Shown: one piece after another, positions 36,548 to 46,996 of the stretch | Layout of the letters: every line of letters begins with the position of its first letter | Position numbering within the stretch: position 1 is the first letter of the stretch | From: Triticum aestivum | Lineage: Eukaryota > Streptophyta > Magnoliopsida > Poales > Poaceae | Reading direction: 5' to 3' | Length of the DNA: 64,000 bases | Assembly (NCBI RefSeq): GCF_018294505.1 | Contig: NC_057807.1 | Location: 264,101,306-264,165,305 of the forward strand | Notes under the pieces: model-generated | The model's input: the letters and a program-made list of their open reading frames with translations, nothing else | Database searches by the model: none | What the model was told of the DNA's origin: nothing | Program-made: the position numbers and the translations under genes

Positions 36548-37020
36548 TGAGGGAGTCCCGGACTAGGGGGTGTCCGGATAGCCGAACTATCATCTTCGGC
36601 TTGACTCCTGGACTGTGAAGATACAAGATTGAAGACTTCGTCTCGTGTCCGGATGGGACTTTCCTTGGCGTGGAAGGCAAGCTTGGCAATACGGATATGT
36701 AGATCTCCTACCATTGTAACCGACTCTGTGTAACCCTAACCCTCTTTGGTGCCTATATAAACCGGAGGGTTTTAGTCCGTAGGACGAACAACAATCATAC
36801 CATAGGCTAGCTTCAAGGGTTTAGCCTCTCTGATCTCGTGGTAGATCTACTCTTGTACTACCCATATCATCAATATCAATCAAGCAGGAGTAGGGTTTTA
36901 CCTCCATCGAGAGGGCCCGAACCTGGGTAAAAACATCGTGTCCCTTGTCTCTTGTTACCATCCGCCTAGACGCACAGTTCGGGACCCCCTACCCGAGATC
37001 CACCGGTTTTGACACCGACA
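36548..37020 (+). repeat. Element B 3' LTR
   Basis: Uninterrupted 473-bp copy, TGAGGGAGTCC to ACACCGACA, followed by the duplication ATGAT. The TATA box is at 36753-36761. Confidence 0.96.
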
Positions 37021-37348
37021 ATGATGATGCGGGTCCATAAAGCTGATGTGCGGCAAACCGCACTCTCTCCGCATCTGTGCATCCCGCAGTGGTCAACTCC
37101 CTTCCAATCTTGCGGAGCCAATCATCTGCAACTATCGGCTCAGTGCTACTAGAGAACACCATCAGATTAAGCCTCAAGAAACGGGCTAAGTGATCAACAG
37201 GTGGTGGTGGTGGTGGGTTGTTATTGTTGTTGTTGTTGTTCCCCTGATTTTGATTCTGGGCTAGTATCTGCATCAATGCATTCTGCTGTTGGATCAACTG
37301 AGTGAGTTTTGGTGGGAAAGCAAATCCATTGTTGCATCTCGGAGGCAT
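37021..37348 (-). pseudogene. Element A gag, N-terminal part
   Basis: The minus strand starts MPPRCNNGFAFPPKLTQLIQ, passes a Gln/Asn and Pro run (NNNNNNNNPPPPPP) and continues VDHLARFLRLNLMVFSS, ADDWLRKIGRELTTAG and HQLYGPA before B interrupts it. The reading frame continues exactly at 4639 once B and one copy of ATGAT are discounted. It is the gag of a chromovirus. Confidence 0.9.
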
Positions 37349-37548
37349 CTGAGGGTTTAGAAAAGATGAGGAAATAGAATAGAATGAGGTCTAGAGAGAA
37401 AAACACTACCCATATGCACATGAGACAAACACAATCAATATCATTCAATCAATTCAAACAAGGGCATACAACGGTCTAACTATCGTTACAAAAGTGCTCG
37501 GACTATGCTATATACATGGGGGAATACTACTACTGTTATGGTGGTCGA
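37349..37548 (-). other. Element A spacer between ORF0 and gag
   Basis: About 200 bp of AT-rich sequence with no gene seen. Confidence 0.5.
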
Positions 37549-38286
37549 CTAGAAAAATTGATCGGTCGAAGACTCCATGATATCTGCTCCAGCTTCATCA
37601 ACAAAGTCATCATCGCTATCGTCGGGGTCCGAGTTGGTGTCGTAGATGATGATGTAGTTCTCCGGACAGGTTGAATCGTTGTCTTCTCCCCTTGGCGCGG
37701 GGTCTCCCATGAACACTCCGATCTTCTTTACCAGGTCGTCATTCTTCTCCAATAATGTTATGATTTCCTCCTCATATCCATCGCATGCAGACTTGAGTTC
37801 TTCCTCTAACTTCGTGATCCTGGTCATTGCCTTCTTCAGATCTATCATGCCTGCGCACATCTGGTTCTCCTGGCGACGGATGTGCTGGTTTAACTCCTGG
37901 ATGAAAGCTGCAATAGATCTATCCTTCCTAGTGCTGATCATCTCCCATTGCTCGTCTCAGCGCCCACAAATCTGGTAGATAGTATCCTTGAGATCCTTGT
38001 GGTAATCTTCTCCAATGCATCCCATGGTGATGTGGGCTGCCATGCTCTTTCCTAGACTCTAGGTTGGTGCATCAAAAGAACACTGTATGGGCTCAGTGAC
38101 TGGCATGAACGTCCTTCCTGGAACTTGAACTTGAATCATCCAACGCTCCTCTTCTGGTAAAGTGGCGATGTAGGTCCCGGTGAAGCTTGATACTCCGATG
38201 CTCAGGTATCTAGTAACTTCCTTCAAGTGGCGTCCAAAAGGTGTATCTTCATCCGGTTGCGCGAACTTGTTCCTTGCATCCGCCAT
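37549..38286 (-). pseudogene. Element A ORF0-like gene upstream of gag
   Basis: A single frame of 245 codons runs from ATG at 38286 to a stop at 37549, interrupted by two in-frame stops (TAG near 38060, TGA near 37955). It opens MADARNKFAQPDEDTPFGRH and includes SSFTGTYIATLPEEERWMIQ, MGCIGEDYHKDLKDTIYQI and a coiled-coil-like IQELNQHIRRQENQ, LKKAMTRITKLEEELKSA. The tail is very acidic (DPDDSDDDFVDEAGADI). It has no polymerase or capsid motif. Extra ORFs (orf0) in this position are reported for RIRE3/RIRE8-type rice elements; homology to those is inferred. Function unknown. Confidence 0.72.
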
Positions 38287-38380
38287 CCTAGAGAGTAGAA
38301 AAAAGGAGAGGAGTCAGAAATGAGAAGAGAGTAGTGATCTAGGGCTTTTGCTTAGTGCTCATGTCCTACAGTCAGCGTGT

Positions 38381-38392
38381 GCTCTGATACCA
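38381..38392 (-). promoter_or_regulatory. Element A primer binding site
   Basis: The minus strand reads TGGTATCAGAGC three bases after the LTR end at 38396. It is the standard initiator-tRNA-Met complement. Confidence 0.88.
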
Positions 38393-38395
38393 TCT

Positions 38396-40450
38396 TGTAG
38401 CGACCAGACCTCAAACAGTCTGATCTCTGTGCATCATTGTCATCGCTGGATCGGTAATGCTGACACGCACAGTGCTTGAAGGATTTATAACAGAGTAGCA
38501 ATCACACACTTATTACATCGAATGTCTCAAAAGAGAACTTATTACAATAAATATGGCCTAAGGCCATCTAAATACAATAACAGCGGAAGACTTGGGAGAT
38601 AAAGCGAGTCCATCAACTCCAATGGCATCACTGAGTGAAAGATCACGACCTAAGGCACCTTACTCATCGTCTAAAAAGTCTGCAACATGAACGTTGTAGC
38701 CCGAAAATGGGTCAGCACATGGAATACGCTGGCAATGTAACGCATAGAGAGTAATGAACAGAATAATGCTATCACTACATGCATATATGGCTGGTGGTAA
38801 GCTCTATGGTTACAGTTTTGCATAATGCCAATTTTTCCCTACAACAAAGGAAATAAATTTTATTTAACTATCATGGTGGTTGTTAAACATTGAGAAGGTT
38901 CACCCAACTCAATCCCAATTAAGTAACATCATTAAACCCAATCAAATTAAATTAAGAGTGATGAGATCCACATGATAATCCAAGAAACTAGATACTCAAA
39001 ACGTCCATAACCGGGGACACGGCTAACCATGATTAGTTTGTACACTCTGCAGAGGTTTGCGCACTTTTCCCTACAAGACTCGATCTCCTCCGTTGGATTC
39101 CTCGCACTACATGGTGTTTGAGAAACGGATGACCGAGACATAGTCTTTCAGAAGCATTAACTCTTTACTCTGGGTAGACAGTACCAACCTACATCCCCTA
39201 CATCTGCTAGCCTACCACTGAAAGAGGTCACGCAACATACTCAACTATGCTAGAGCCCGTAATAGCTTGCGGCTGCACACGGAAGTTTCTAGCATGAATA
39301 ATCTTATGATCCCTTTGAACCTGGATGGCGGTCCATAGGAGAATCACATGGTACCCCGGGATTTCCAAAAATACAGGCAACACTGGGTTCCCCAGGTGCC
39401 TCAATCCACCCAAATGTGTATTAAAGTAGCCACCTTAAGTTAACCATTAATTAACAAAACTCACATCTGTCATGGATACACTCACCCAATCCACGTCTAC
39501 AAGCATAGCATAGCAATATAAGCAACGTAGAAGTAACTCCCAAAGGTTTGATAATAAATAGGACAATAGGTACTACCTCATCTACTTCCCAAAACCCACA
39601 AATTATTCAGATCCTAACCATGCAATTGTTTGAGGATTGATCTAATGCAATAAAACTGGGTAGTCAAAAGGTATGATCAAAGTGTTACTTGCCTTGCTGA
39701 TGATCCGTGAAACCTAGAGACTCGTAGTAGCACGCTTCGCACTCCGGGTACTCTATCGCAAACAAACAAGCATACAACAAGCACTCAACTACAAGCACGG
39801 GTAAAACTCAAATAAGAGATCTAACCAGAAAGTTCAACCTAAGAACTCCGGTTCGCAAAAAGAACCAAATCAAACGAAGCAACGAAACTCAAACGGCGAA
39901 AGAAACAAGCTTCATTTACTAATCTGGACTTAAGTCAAATTTTAGAGTGGCAAAAACTTGTTTAAGTTGGTTAAACAGAAAGAGGGTTTTGATACGAAAC
40001 TCTAGGCGTTTGAATCTCCTGATTCTGATAAACGAGCGAGAAGATAAACTAAAACGAAAATCAGGGTAGAAATCACGATCGAAAATAATCGCGGAAAATC
40101 CCTGGAAAAAGAAAAACTGACGAACAGGCTAACGAACGAACGTTCGCTGTCTGCGACTAAATGGTGAAAATCGTTCGTTAAAATGAATGAATGAAGGGGC
40201 GTTCGTTAAATAACTAAACCGAAAAAAATAAAACCGATCTAATAAAAAAATAAAATGCGGTTTCTAAAAAAACCGATGGTTTTCTTAAAGAAAGCTGCGG
40301 CGGCGGCTACCTCCGACGGGTCTGAAGGGCGGCGGGACGACGGCGGCGGGGCTATGGCGAGGGCGGCGGCGGGCGGCGGCGGCGGCGGCGCATGGGCGGC
40401 GGCGCGGCGGGGCGACGGCGGCGGCGGCGGTGGCGGCGGCTGGCGGCTAG
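38396..40450 (-). repeat. Element A 5' LTR, partial
   Basis: From TGTAGCGACCAGACC (38396, LTR end in minus sense) to the CACTA insertion at 40451. It has an AT-rich body and a very GC-rich (CGG)n-like block at 40290-40445. The remaining part, equivalent to 1-565, is not in the window, so the full LTR is longer than about 2.6 kb. Small open frames in the CGG block are low complexity and not called. Confidence 0.8.
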
Positions 40451-40710
40451 CACTACTAGGGAAAAGCCTAGCAGCAGCGCGGGTTCTAGGTATATCAGTA
40501 GCGTGGGTGGCGGCGCTACTAATAAGGCACTACAGCTAACCCGTAGTAGCAGCGCATGCGCGCCCGTGCTACTGATATACAAGTGTAGCAGCAGCATTCT
40601 TCCATGGAGCTCGCTACTGCTAATAGCTATAGCGTGCTTCTCCTGTGTACGCTACTACTAATATCGCGCTGCTGCTAACTTTTCTCCACTCGCTACTGCT
40701 AATTTTAGTA
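40451..40710 (+). repeat. CACTA terminus and subterminal repeats of E
   Basis: After the terminal CACTACTAGG there are many direct and inverted copies of a GCTACTGCTA / TAGCAGCAGCG-type motif (for example near 40470, 40540, 40575, 40610, 40650, 40690). Such repeats are binding sites for the element's own DNA-binding protein in known CACTA families. Confidence 0.85.
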
Positions 40711-41489
40711 GTTTTTGTTTTTTTCTGCATATTTGTTCTATATTTGAACAGGTTTTATAGAAGAATCTTTAGCACATAGAAATGTCATCATGATACAGAT
40801 ACAAATGCCTGCGAGACCACAAATGTAATCATAGCATATACATACAAATAGTCTCATCATAATCATCATCCAACACAAAGTCGTATCTTGTCATCATCTC
40901 GAAAATAGCGATACATGCAAGTCTCGAATACTTGCAACTACAACGTCATCCATCTAAACAAAGGTATACGCGAGAAGAGCTATCAATATGAGTGAGAGCG
41001 GAATTATGCAGTACATGAGGTGGCGGTTACGGGTCCTCTCTCGCTCTAGCATGAACCTCAAGTAACTAGCTTCTCCTTCTTGTCTGCTTTTGAAGCCTTT
41101 ATGGCTGGCGCCCGAGAACCCATTCACTTGCGCCTGACACTCAGGCCACTCATTGTACACCCCCGGAACCTTCCCTTTGTACACGACATAGCACTGCCAT
41201 CTCTCCATCAAGAAACTAGCTACCTGTTAGAGATGCATCTTCATGAAGAGGATGTACAATCATATGCAACAAAATACACTAGAGCAACACGAAAAAGAAA
41301 GGGTTAGCAACTAGATGCAACATACAGTATGCAAACTAATTAACTAGAGGTACGCAGGTCATCATACGCAAACTAACAAAGTAGCATTACGCAAGTTCGG
41401 CAGGGACCGTGGACATCACAAAGTTTCATCGCTACAAAAAGTATACAAGTTCAACCGACACATATCATCATCATCGGCATCATAAATCA
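40711..41489 (-). other. CACTA E region downstream of second gene
   Basis: About 780 bp of AT-rich 3' flank between the subterminal repeats and the stop codon of the second gene. A frame at 40954-41211 (minus) ends in a hydrophobic stretch (LMYCIIPLSLILIALLAYTF). It could be an extra short exon or chance; no family was recognised. Confidence 0.4.
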
Positions 41490-43511
41490 CTAGAATTTCC
41501 ATCCTTCCATATCATCGAGGATGGACCCTAGCTTCTTGAACGGTGTGAGGTCTAGACGTTGCATGCCTATGCGAGTTCGGACGTCAGCTCGCGATATAGG
41601 GTCGTGGTGGAACATCCCCTTCTCATCGACGACTTCTTTCATGATGATCGTCGCGATGTCCCTTTGGATGCGAAAGAAGTCATCTCTAAGTTTATAATCC
41701 GCTTCTCCATGAGATTCTAGCCACTTGTGGATATGATCATCATTTCTGCTTGTCATGCGAAGCTTTTGGTGATCCGTGTTGAACTGAATCATGAGATGGA
41801 CGATGTAGAATCCATCCTTCTTGCTTGGTTTTGGGACATGGATGCAGGAGAAGTTAGTTTTATGCGCGAAACCCATCTTCTTGTTCCTTTGTTTCCTGAT
41901 CTGCATGTGGCCACCTCTAATGCTGAAGCCTTGGAGAGCATCATCTAGAATATTCATTATGTGGGTGTAGTCCTTTTTCTCGTAGTCTCTGGAAGGGTCA
42001 AAATACACGGCGTGGGAGACTTGCGGGTAAAGAACGATAAGGACGGCGTGCCCGTTGCTGTGGGGAAAAGACACCTCAAATTATTCTCCATATGAGCGAG
42101 AAGGAATGATTGAAATGTACGAAAGGGTTGTTCGGAACTGACTTACTATGGATGATAAGGCACGAGGACAATTTCCTGGTCCTTATTCTGTCCCATGAAG
42201 TTTAGGAGGTAGTCCCTAGCAGTTTCATGCTCAAAGTAGCCGAGACTCAAGAAAGACGCATGCATGTAGTACGGATCCACTACACAGATTTGCGAGACTT
42301 CTTCACTCTTCATGACGGAGCTCATGTGTAGCGCAAAAAGGCGGACGATTGTAAAATCGAGCCGCCTTGTCAGAAACATCTCAAAGATATGGTCAAACTG
42401 CAGGAAGAACACCTCTGCGGGCCGTGTGTCAACGTAGCACTTCCCCTCAGGCACACGAGCCGCGTATGTCGGATATCCTGGATCCTTTGAGACTAGTAGG
42501 CTTTTCTCAGTCGACAGCACATGGTCGTGCAGTCTCTTGAGATCCCCTGATAGTGCCTCCAGCGGTTTCGGCGATAGCATTGGCTCGCCCATGAGATGGA
42601 ACATGGCCGCACCTTTCACGGGTACATGCTCTTCAGAATCCATCGTCTGGCTGCTATGCGCTCTGCCTTGTTTGGAGGCAGTTATCTTCCCCGATCTCTT
42701 CCTCTCCTTTTTCTTGGGCACACCTTCCAGACCCTTCCTTAACCCCTGCCCCAGGGTTCCCCGGCTAAGTACTGTACGACCCCCGGCTAGTTGAGCCTGT
42801 GTTGAGGCGGCATCTTCAGGCGTGTCCTGTGAGGGATTCATGAAGAGTGACTTTTTGCAATCCTTCCAACGACCTTCCTGCTCGGGCATATCATCCATAT
42901 CCTCATAAGCATGCTGATAGCCCGATTCATCATATGGTTGACTCATCATATCTATGTCATAGTCATACACATTTGTATTGAGGAAACCCATAGGGTCGAC
43001 CTCCGTCTCATCATCCATTCTTTGTTCTACAGGACCGATTACATCAGCCAGTACTATTGCACCCCCTTCATCACGTCGTCCGCCGCTCTCACCCAGCACT
43101 ACAGGAGCTGGTAATTGCGTAGGCGGGGTGGTGGTCTCTGCACATGCTTGTTGATGTGTGGTTATTGGTGTGCTTTCGGCCGGCTCCAGATGAATAAGAT
43201 TCTTCAGCCATAGCAGCACCCAACCCTTGCAGCTTCCAATCCGCGACGGGGTCTCGTCGTCCTCTCCCACATGTTGTACTGGAGGAGGCAAAGCCTTGTG
43301 CCCCGATTTCACACTGGACAAGCTAACCCTGAAGTGCCCACCGGGGATCGGCTGGTTGTGGAACGTGGGTTTCAAGGGGTTCAATATCATCCCCTTTCCC
43401 ACGTCCACCTTCAGGCCTTTGATCAAGTAGAGTATGGTGCACGGGGTTTCTTCGCCCTGTAAACACATATGTCTGTGGCGTAAAACATTCGAAAGGCAAC
43501 AAAAATGGAAT

Positions 43512-43576
<65 letters not shown>

Positions 43577-43949
43577 AAAATCCATCCTACCACCCGGTGG
43601 TAGTTACTCCACATGTCTCATATACTACCATATGGTACAATATATTCTATTTTATTATTTTAAATATGTTCATATACTATATCTAAGCTATTTCAAAGCA
43701 AGTTACATGAAAAAATTGCATATGAGCCCATAGTTTTTGTTATATTTGTGAAATACGTACATATTTGTACGTAAAAAAGAGCATACTCAAAAAATGGTAT
43801 ATACTACCTAAAAATTAGTATATATACTACCTAATCATTGTTATATACTACATACTACACATACATACTCTCGGTTTCGACAGATACTACATACAACATA
43901 CAAAACGCAAGTGGTGGTAACTACCACTGCTTGTAGGAAATATTTGTCC

Positions 43950-44005
<56 letters not shown>

Positions 44006-44999
44006 TGTGTTTGTGTGTGTGTGTGTGTGTGTTGGTGTGACATGTAATTACCGTGACAGCGTCGAGCTCAGCCAAAGACGAAGGCCCACCTAGCGCGCCA
44101 GAGACTAAGGATGGGCTGCTATGAGCGGGAGCGACTGCGAGAGGAGGCCCGGTTGCGTGAGCAAGTGATGGTGCGGTGTTGTTGTTGTTCATGGAGTTGC
44201 TCCCGACGATACTGGGCATCGGGAAATCATGTACCGTCTTGTCTGGATTTTCTAGTCGTCCCATAAGTACCTCGGTAGCGCAAGTGTCCTTGAACTTTTC
44301 AAACTCCTCTTCCGTAAGTGTCGGATTTTCCTCCAGAATCTTGGACAGGGGTTCCTCAGCCTCAATAGCTCGTTTCACCCTCCCTTTCCAGGAGGCCAAA
44401 TCATTGTTGAACATGCCCATGGCGTGATTGTTAATCGTTTTCATCTTCGGATCATCCCATAGTTGTTCTATGTTATCATCCCGGTCGGGGAACTTGAATC
44501 TCTTGTGTAACTTCGTTAGGAGCAACTGCGTCAAATGTTCTTTACTCCTTAAGTCATTGTCGTTGATGCTCGCGCATTCCCGTAGGATGCATCCTACTTG
44601 GTTCCCATAGCACTTGCGAGGTTCTTCCGGCTCTAATGGCTCAAACTTGCCAGGTGCCATCTTTGTGATCACTAGTCGTCCAATCCCTAGTTTGTTAGGT
44701 TTTCTTATCCTCTGCTTCTTATGCTTCTTCTTTTCGGTAGCGGCATCGGCGCCGGTACCTTCCCCGCCGGTATCTTCCCCGCCGATCTCGGCACCGCCAT
44801 CGATGCCGGCGCAGTCGGTGTCGATGTCGGCGTCAGTACCATCATTGAGGCCGACCTGCAAACCTTGCTTAGCAGTCAAATAGTCGAGGTACTCTTGTTC
44901 ACCCTCATAATCCATCTCGTCTGCATCTTGGTCAGAAGGCACAATTTCTTCGTTGTTCGAAATGCTTCTTATGATTAAGTCTCCTCGTTTATTTCTAAA
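41490..44999 (-). CDS. CACTA E second gene: transposon protein with Ulp1-like protease domain, spliced
   Basis: Three exons can be placed: 44999 (acceptor TTTTAG just upstream) to 44052, 43456-42147, and 42057-41490. Introns 43457-44051 and 42058-42146 have GT..AG ends, and the codons join in phase (phase 0, then a split TA|C). From codon GTG at 44942 this gives 922 codons plus stop without interruption. Exon 1 has acidic and Lys-rich parts and LTQLLLTKLHKRFKFPDRD, typical of CACTA plant transposase-associated proteins. Exons 2-3 carry an Ulp1-like fold: DFTIVRLFALHMSSVMKSEE, EIVLVPYHP, NGHAVLIVLYP (His) and AVYFDPSRD (Asp). The expected Gln reads CIHVP and the catalytic Cys of DCGFY reads KDGFYIV, so proteolysis is unlikely. 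A first exon may lie upstream of F. Confidence 0.82.
43515..43572. repeat. (TA)n microsatellite
   Basis: About 29 TA units inside the first placed intron of the CACTA second gene, directly abutting one end of the putative MITE. Confidence 0.95.
43573..43950. mobile_element. Putative MITE in the CACTA intron
   Basis: About 378 bp, AT-rich, non-coding, with imperfect terminal inverted repeats of about 35 bp: the left end GGGAAAATCCATCCTACCAC and the inverted right end AGGACAAATATTTCCTACAA share blocks TCCTAC and GTGGTAGTTAC. It is flanked on both sides by TA repeats, so the target duplication cannot be defined (TA or a longer TATATA type). Superfamily not assigned. The ends are seen directly; mobility is inferred. 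Confidence 0.6.
43951..44032. repeat. (TA)n(TG)n microsatellite
   Basis: A short TA run followed by about 33 TG units with two interruptions (TCTG, TTTG). It lies in the intron between the MITE and the splice donor at 44051. Confidence 0.95.
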
Positions 45000-45225
45000 A
45001 GTATGAAAAAATGAGAAATGACATAAAAAAGAAATCTATGTGCCAGCACTCGATATGCCTACTATCTAGCACAAATCATACCAAAATTCACGGAAAATTT
45101 CGGCATGACCTTTGCTAAAAAAATGGACATATCGAGCACCTGAAATTCATCGGAAAGGAAATGAATCAACATTCTGGCGTAACATAGGCCACTCGGATCA
45201 TTTACCAAAATTGAACCAAAACATC

Positions 45226-46911
45226 TGAAAGTGCAACTATCCCTAGGTGGTTTTGGTAATTCATAACAACATATAGCTCATTGAGCTAATGCTATTCCAA
45301 GACTATTATTTCAGGAAAGCTCAATGAATGACATGACATGAATGATGAAAGTGGATCCCCCAAAATACTAAGGACAAAGGATTGGCTCAAGCTCAAAAGC
45401 TCAAGACTCTTCATTTTACATTTTAGTGATCCAAGATCACATTGAGTCTATAGGAAAAGCCAATACTATCAAGGAGGGATGAGGTGTTGCTTCATGAGCC
45501 TCTTGCTTCATGTGCTTAGTGATATGCTCCAAAACCCTCAACTACTTTCCCACATCCACAAATGACCTAAACCCAAAGCCAAAATTGGTCACACCGAAAC
45601 TTCCTATCCGGCGCCACCAATTCCAAAAGTCATAGCCACTGCCACAAACCCTAAGCAAATCGGTCTTACCGATAGGGATCTCGGTATCACTGAGATGGGG
45701 TTGTAATCTCTCTGTTTCCCTTCGAAATGTTTCGGTCTAACCGAAGTGAGCGATCGGTCCCACCGAGATTGCAATGTAAACTCTCTGTTTCCTTTTTGTA
45801 ACATTTCGGTCTCACCGAAAAGAGCAAATCGGTCCCACCGAGTTTACCTGACCAACTCTCTGGAAAGCTTATTACCAAATCGATCTCACCGAGTTTGTGT
45901 AATCGGTCTTACCGAGATTACATTATGCCCTAACCCTAACCGAATCGGTCTCACCGAGATGCATGTCAGTCCCACCGAAAATCACTAACGGTCACTAGGT
46001 TTACTAAATCGGTCCGACCGAGTTTAACAATTCGGTCCCACCGAGTTTGGTAAATTGTGTGTAACGGTTAGATTTTGTGTGGAGGCTATATATACCCCTC
46101 CACCTCCTCTTCATTCGTGGAGAGAGCCATCAGAACGAACCTACACTTCCAACTTACCATTTTTGAGAGAGAACCACCTACTCATGTGTTGAGGCCAAGA
46201 TATTCCATTCCTACCATATGAATCTTGATCTCTAGCCTTCCCCAAGTTGCTTTCCACTCAAATCTTCTTTTCACCAGATCCAAAACCTATGAGAGAGAGT
46301 TGAGTGTTGGGGAGACTATCATTTGAAGCACAAGAGCAAGGAGTTCATCATCAACGCACCATTTGTTACTTCTTGGAGAGTGGTGTCTCCTAGATTGGCT
46401 AGGTGTCACTTGGGAGCCTCCGACAAGATTGTGGAGTTGAACCAAGGAGTTTGTAAGGGCAAGGAGATCGCCTACTTCGTGAAGATCTACCGCTAGTGAG
46501 GCAAGTCCTTCGTGGGTGACGGCCATGGTGGGATAGACAAGGTTGCTTCTTCGTGGACCCTTCGTGGGTGGAGCCCTCCGTGGACTCGTGCAGCCGTTAC
46601 CCTTCGTGGGTTGAAGTCTCCATCAACGTGGATGTACGATAGCACCACCTATCAGAACCACGCCAAAAACATCCGTGTCTCCAATTGCATTTGAATCCTC
46701 CAAACCCTTCCCTTTACTTTCTTGCAAGTTGCATGCTTTAATTTCCGCTGCCTATATACTCTTTGCATGCTTGCTTGAATTGTGTGATGATTGCTTGACT
46801 TGTCCTAAAGTAGCTAAAATCTGCCAAACTCTAAAATTGGGAAAAGGTTAAGTTTTTTATTGGTCAAGTAGTCTAATCACCCCCCCTCTAGACATACTTC
46901 AAGGTCCTACA
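45226..46911 (+). repeat. Element F 5' LTR
   Basis: Contains a palindrome array (about 45587-46046), a TATA motif CTATATATAC at 46086-46095 and a 60-codon open frame at 46512-46694. It is followed after two bases by the primer site. Confidence 0.96.
45587..46046. repeat. TCGGTNNNACCGA palindrome array in element F 5' LTR
   Basis: I count about 13 copies or near-copies in 460 bp, for example near 45658, 45731, 45753, 45806, 45829, 45901, 45945, 46008 and 46031. The spacer is always 3 nt (CTC, CTT, CCC, CTA, CCG). The array ends about 40 bp upstream of the TATA motif. The 3' LTR has the same array at about 53937-54397. Confidence 0.85.
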
Positions 46912-46913
46912 AG

Positions 46914-46925
46914 TGGTATCAGAGC
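46914..46925 (+). promoter_or_regulatory. Element F primer binding site
   Basis: TGGTATCAGAGC two bases after the 5' LTR, complementary to the initiator tRNA-Met 3' end. Confidence 0.9.
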
Positions 46926-46996
46926 TTTGGTCTCCATTTGCTTTGATTTCCATAGCTTTTGGTGGTCATAGCCTTGGTTTCACAACCTAGGAGAGT

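Larger units (their letters stand above)
4640..37020 (+). mobile_element. Element B: Tat-type Ty3/gypsy retrotransposon (Fatima-like) with nested C and D
   Basis: LTRs of 473 bp are present on both sides: 4640-4982 plus 27475-27604 on the left (split by C), and 36548-37020 on the right. Both start TGAGGGAGTCCCGG and end GACACCGACA. The 5-bp duplication ATGAT is at 4635-4639 and 37021-37025. Without C, the element is about 9.9 kb. Order: LTR, primer site, gag, protease-RT-RNase H-integrase, an antisense gene, polypurine tract, LTR. The polymerase motifs and the antisense gene between pol and the 3' LTR fit the Tat lineage. The name Fatima is from memory of Triticeae LTRs. By eye about ten of 473 LTR positions differ. 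Confidence 0.95.
1..40450 (-). mobile_element. Element A: degenerate Ty3/gypsy chromovirus, partial, split by B and cut by E
   Basis: Outermost retrotransposon of the nest. In minus-strand order it shows a partial 5' LTR (38396-40450), a tRNA-Met-type primer site, an ORF0-like gene, gag, protease, RT, RNase H, integrase, a broken chromodomain, a polypurine tract and a partial 3' LTR (1-565). Element B occupies 4640-37020, so the sequence of A proper is 1-4639 and 37026-40450. The CACTA element E interrupts the right LTR at 40451; the rest of that LTR should lie beyond the right edge. The chromodomain and the extra ORF upstream of gag suggest the RIRE3/RIRE8 (Tekay) group of grass chromoviruses. 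That placement is from family knowledge and not from a search. Many stops and frameshifts mark it as old. Confidence 0.9.

Noticed and set aside
40255..40661. Ala/Gly/Arg-rich frames in the CGG block beside the CACTA end
   Set aside because: Trinucleotide-like low complexity, open on both strands, and spanning the CACTA boundary at 40451.
40954..41211. Separate small membrane protein gene downstream of the CACTA second gene
   Set aside because: One hydrophobic stretch in 85 codons with no family match is not enough; a terminal exon or chance is equally likely.
43457..43585. Peptide MDFPYIYIYIYIYIY at the start of the CACTA second exon frame
   Set aside because: It is the (TA)n microsatellite translated. 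A good splice acceptor at 43457-43460 shows that the exon starts downstream of it.
45587..46046. CRISPR-like array (short repeats at short intervals)
   Set aside because: The repeats are palindromes with 3-nt variable centres and irregular spacing inside a plant LTR. There is no repeat-spacer regularity and the organism is a plant.
46914..46925. tRNA gene fragment
   Set aside because: The 12-nt tRNA-Met match is a primer binding site next to an LTR; no tRNA fold surrounds it. The same holds at 25777, 38381 and 21115.
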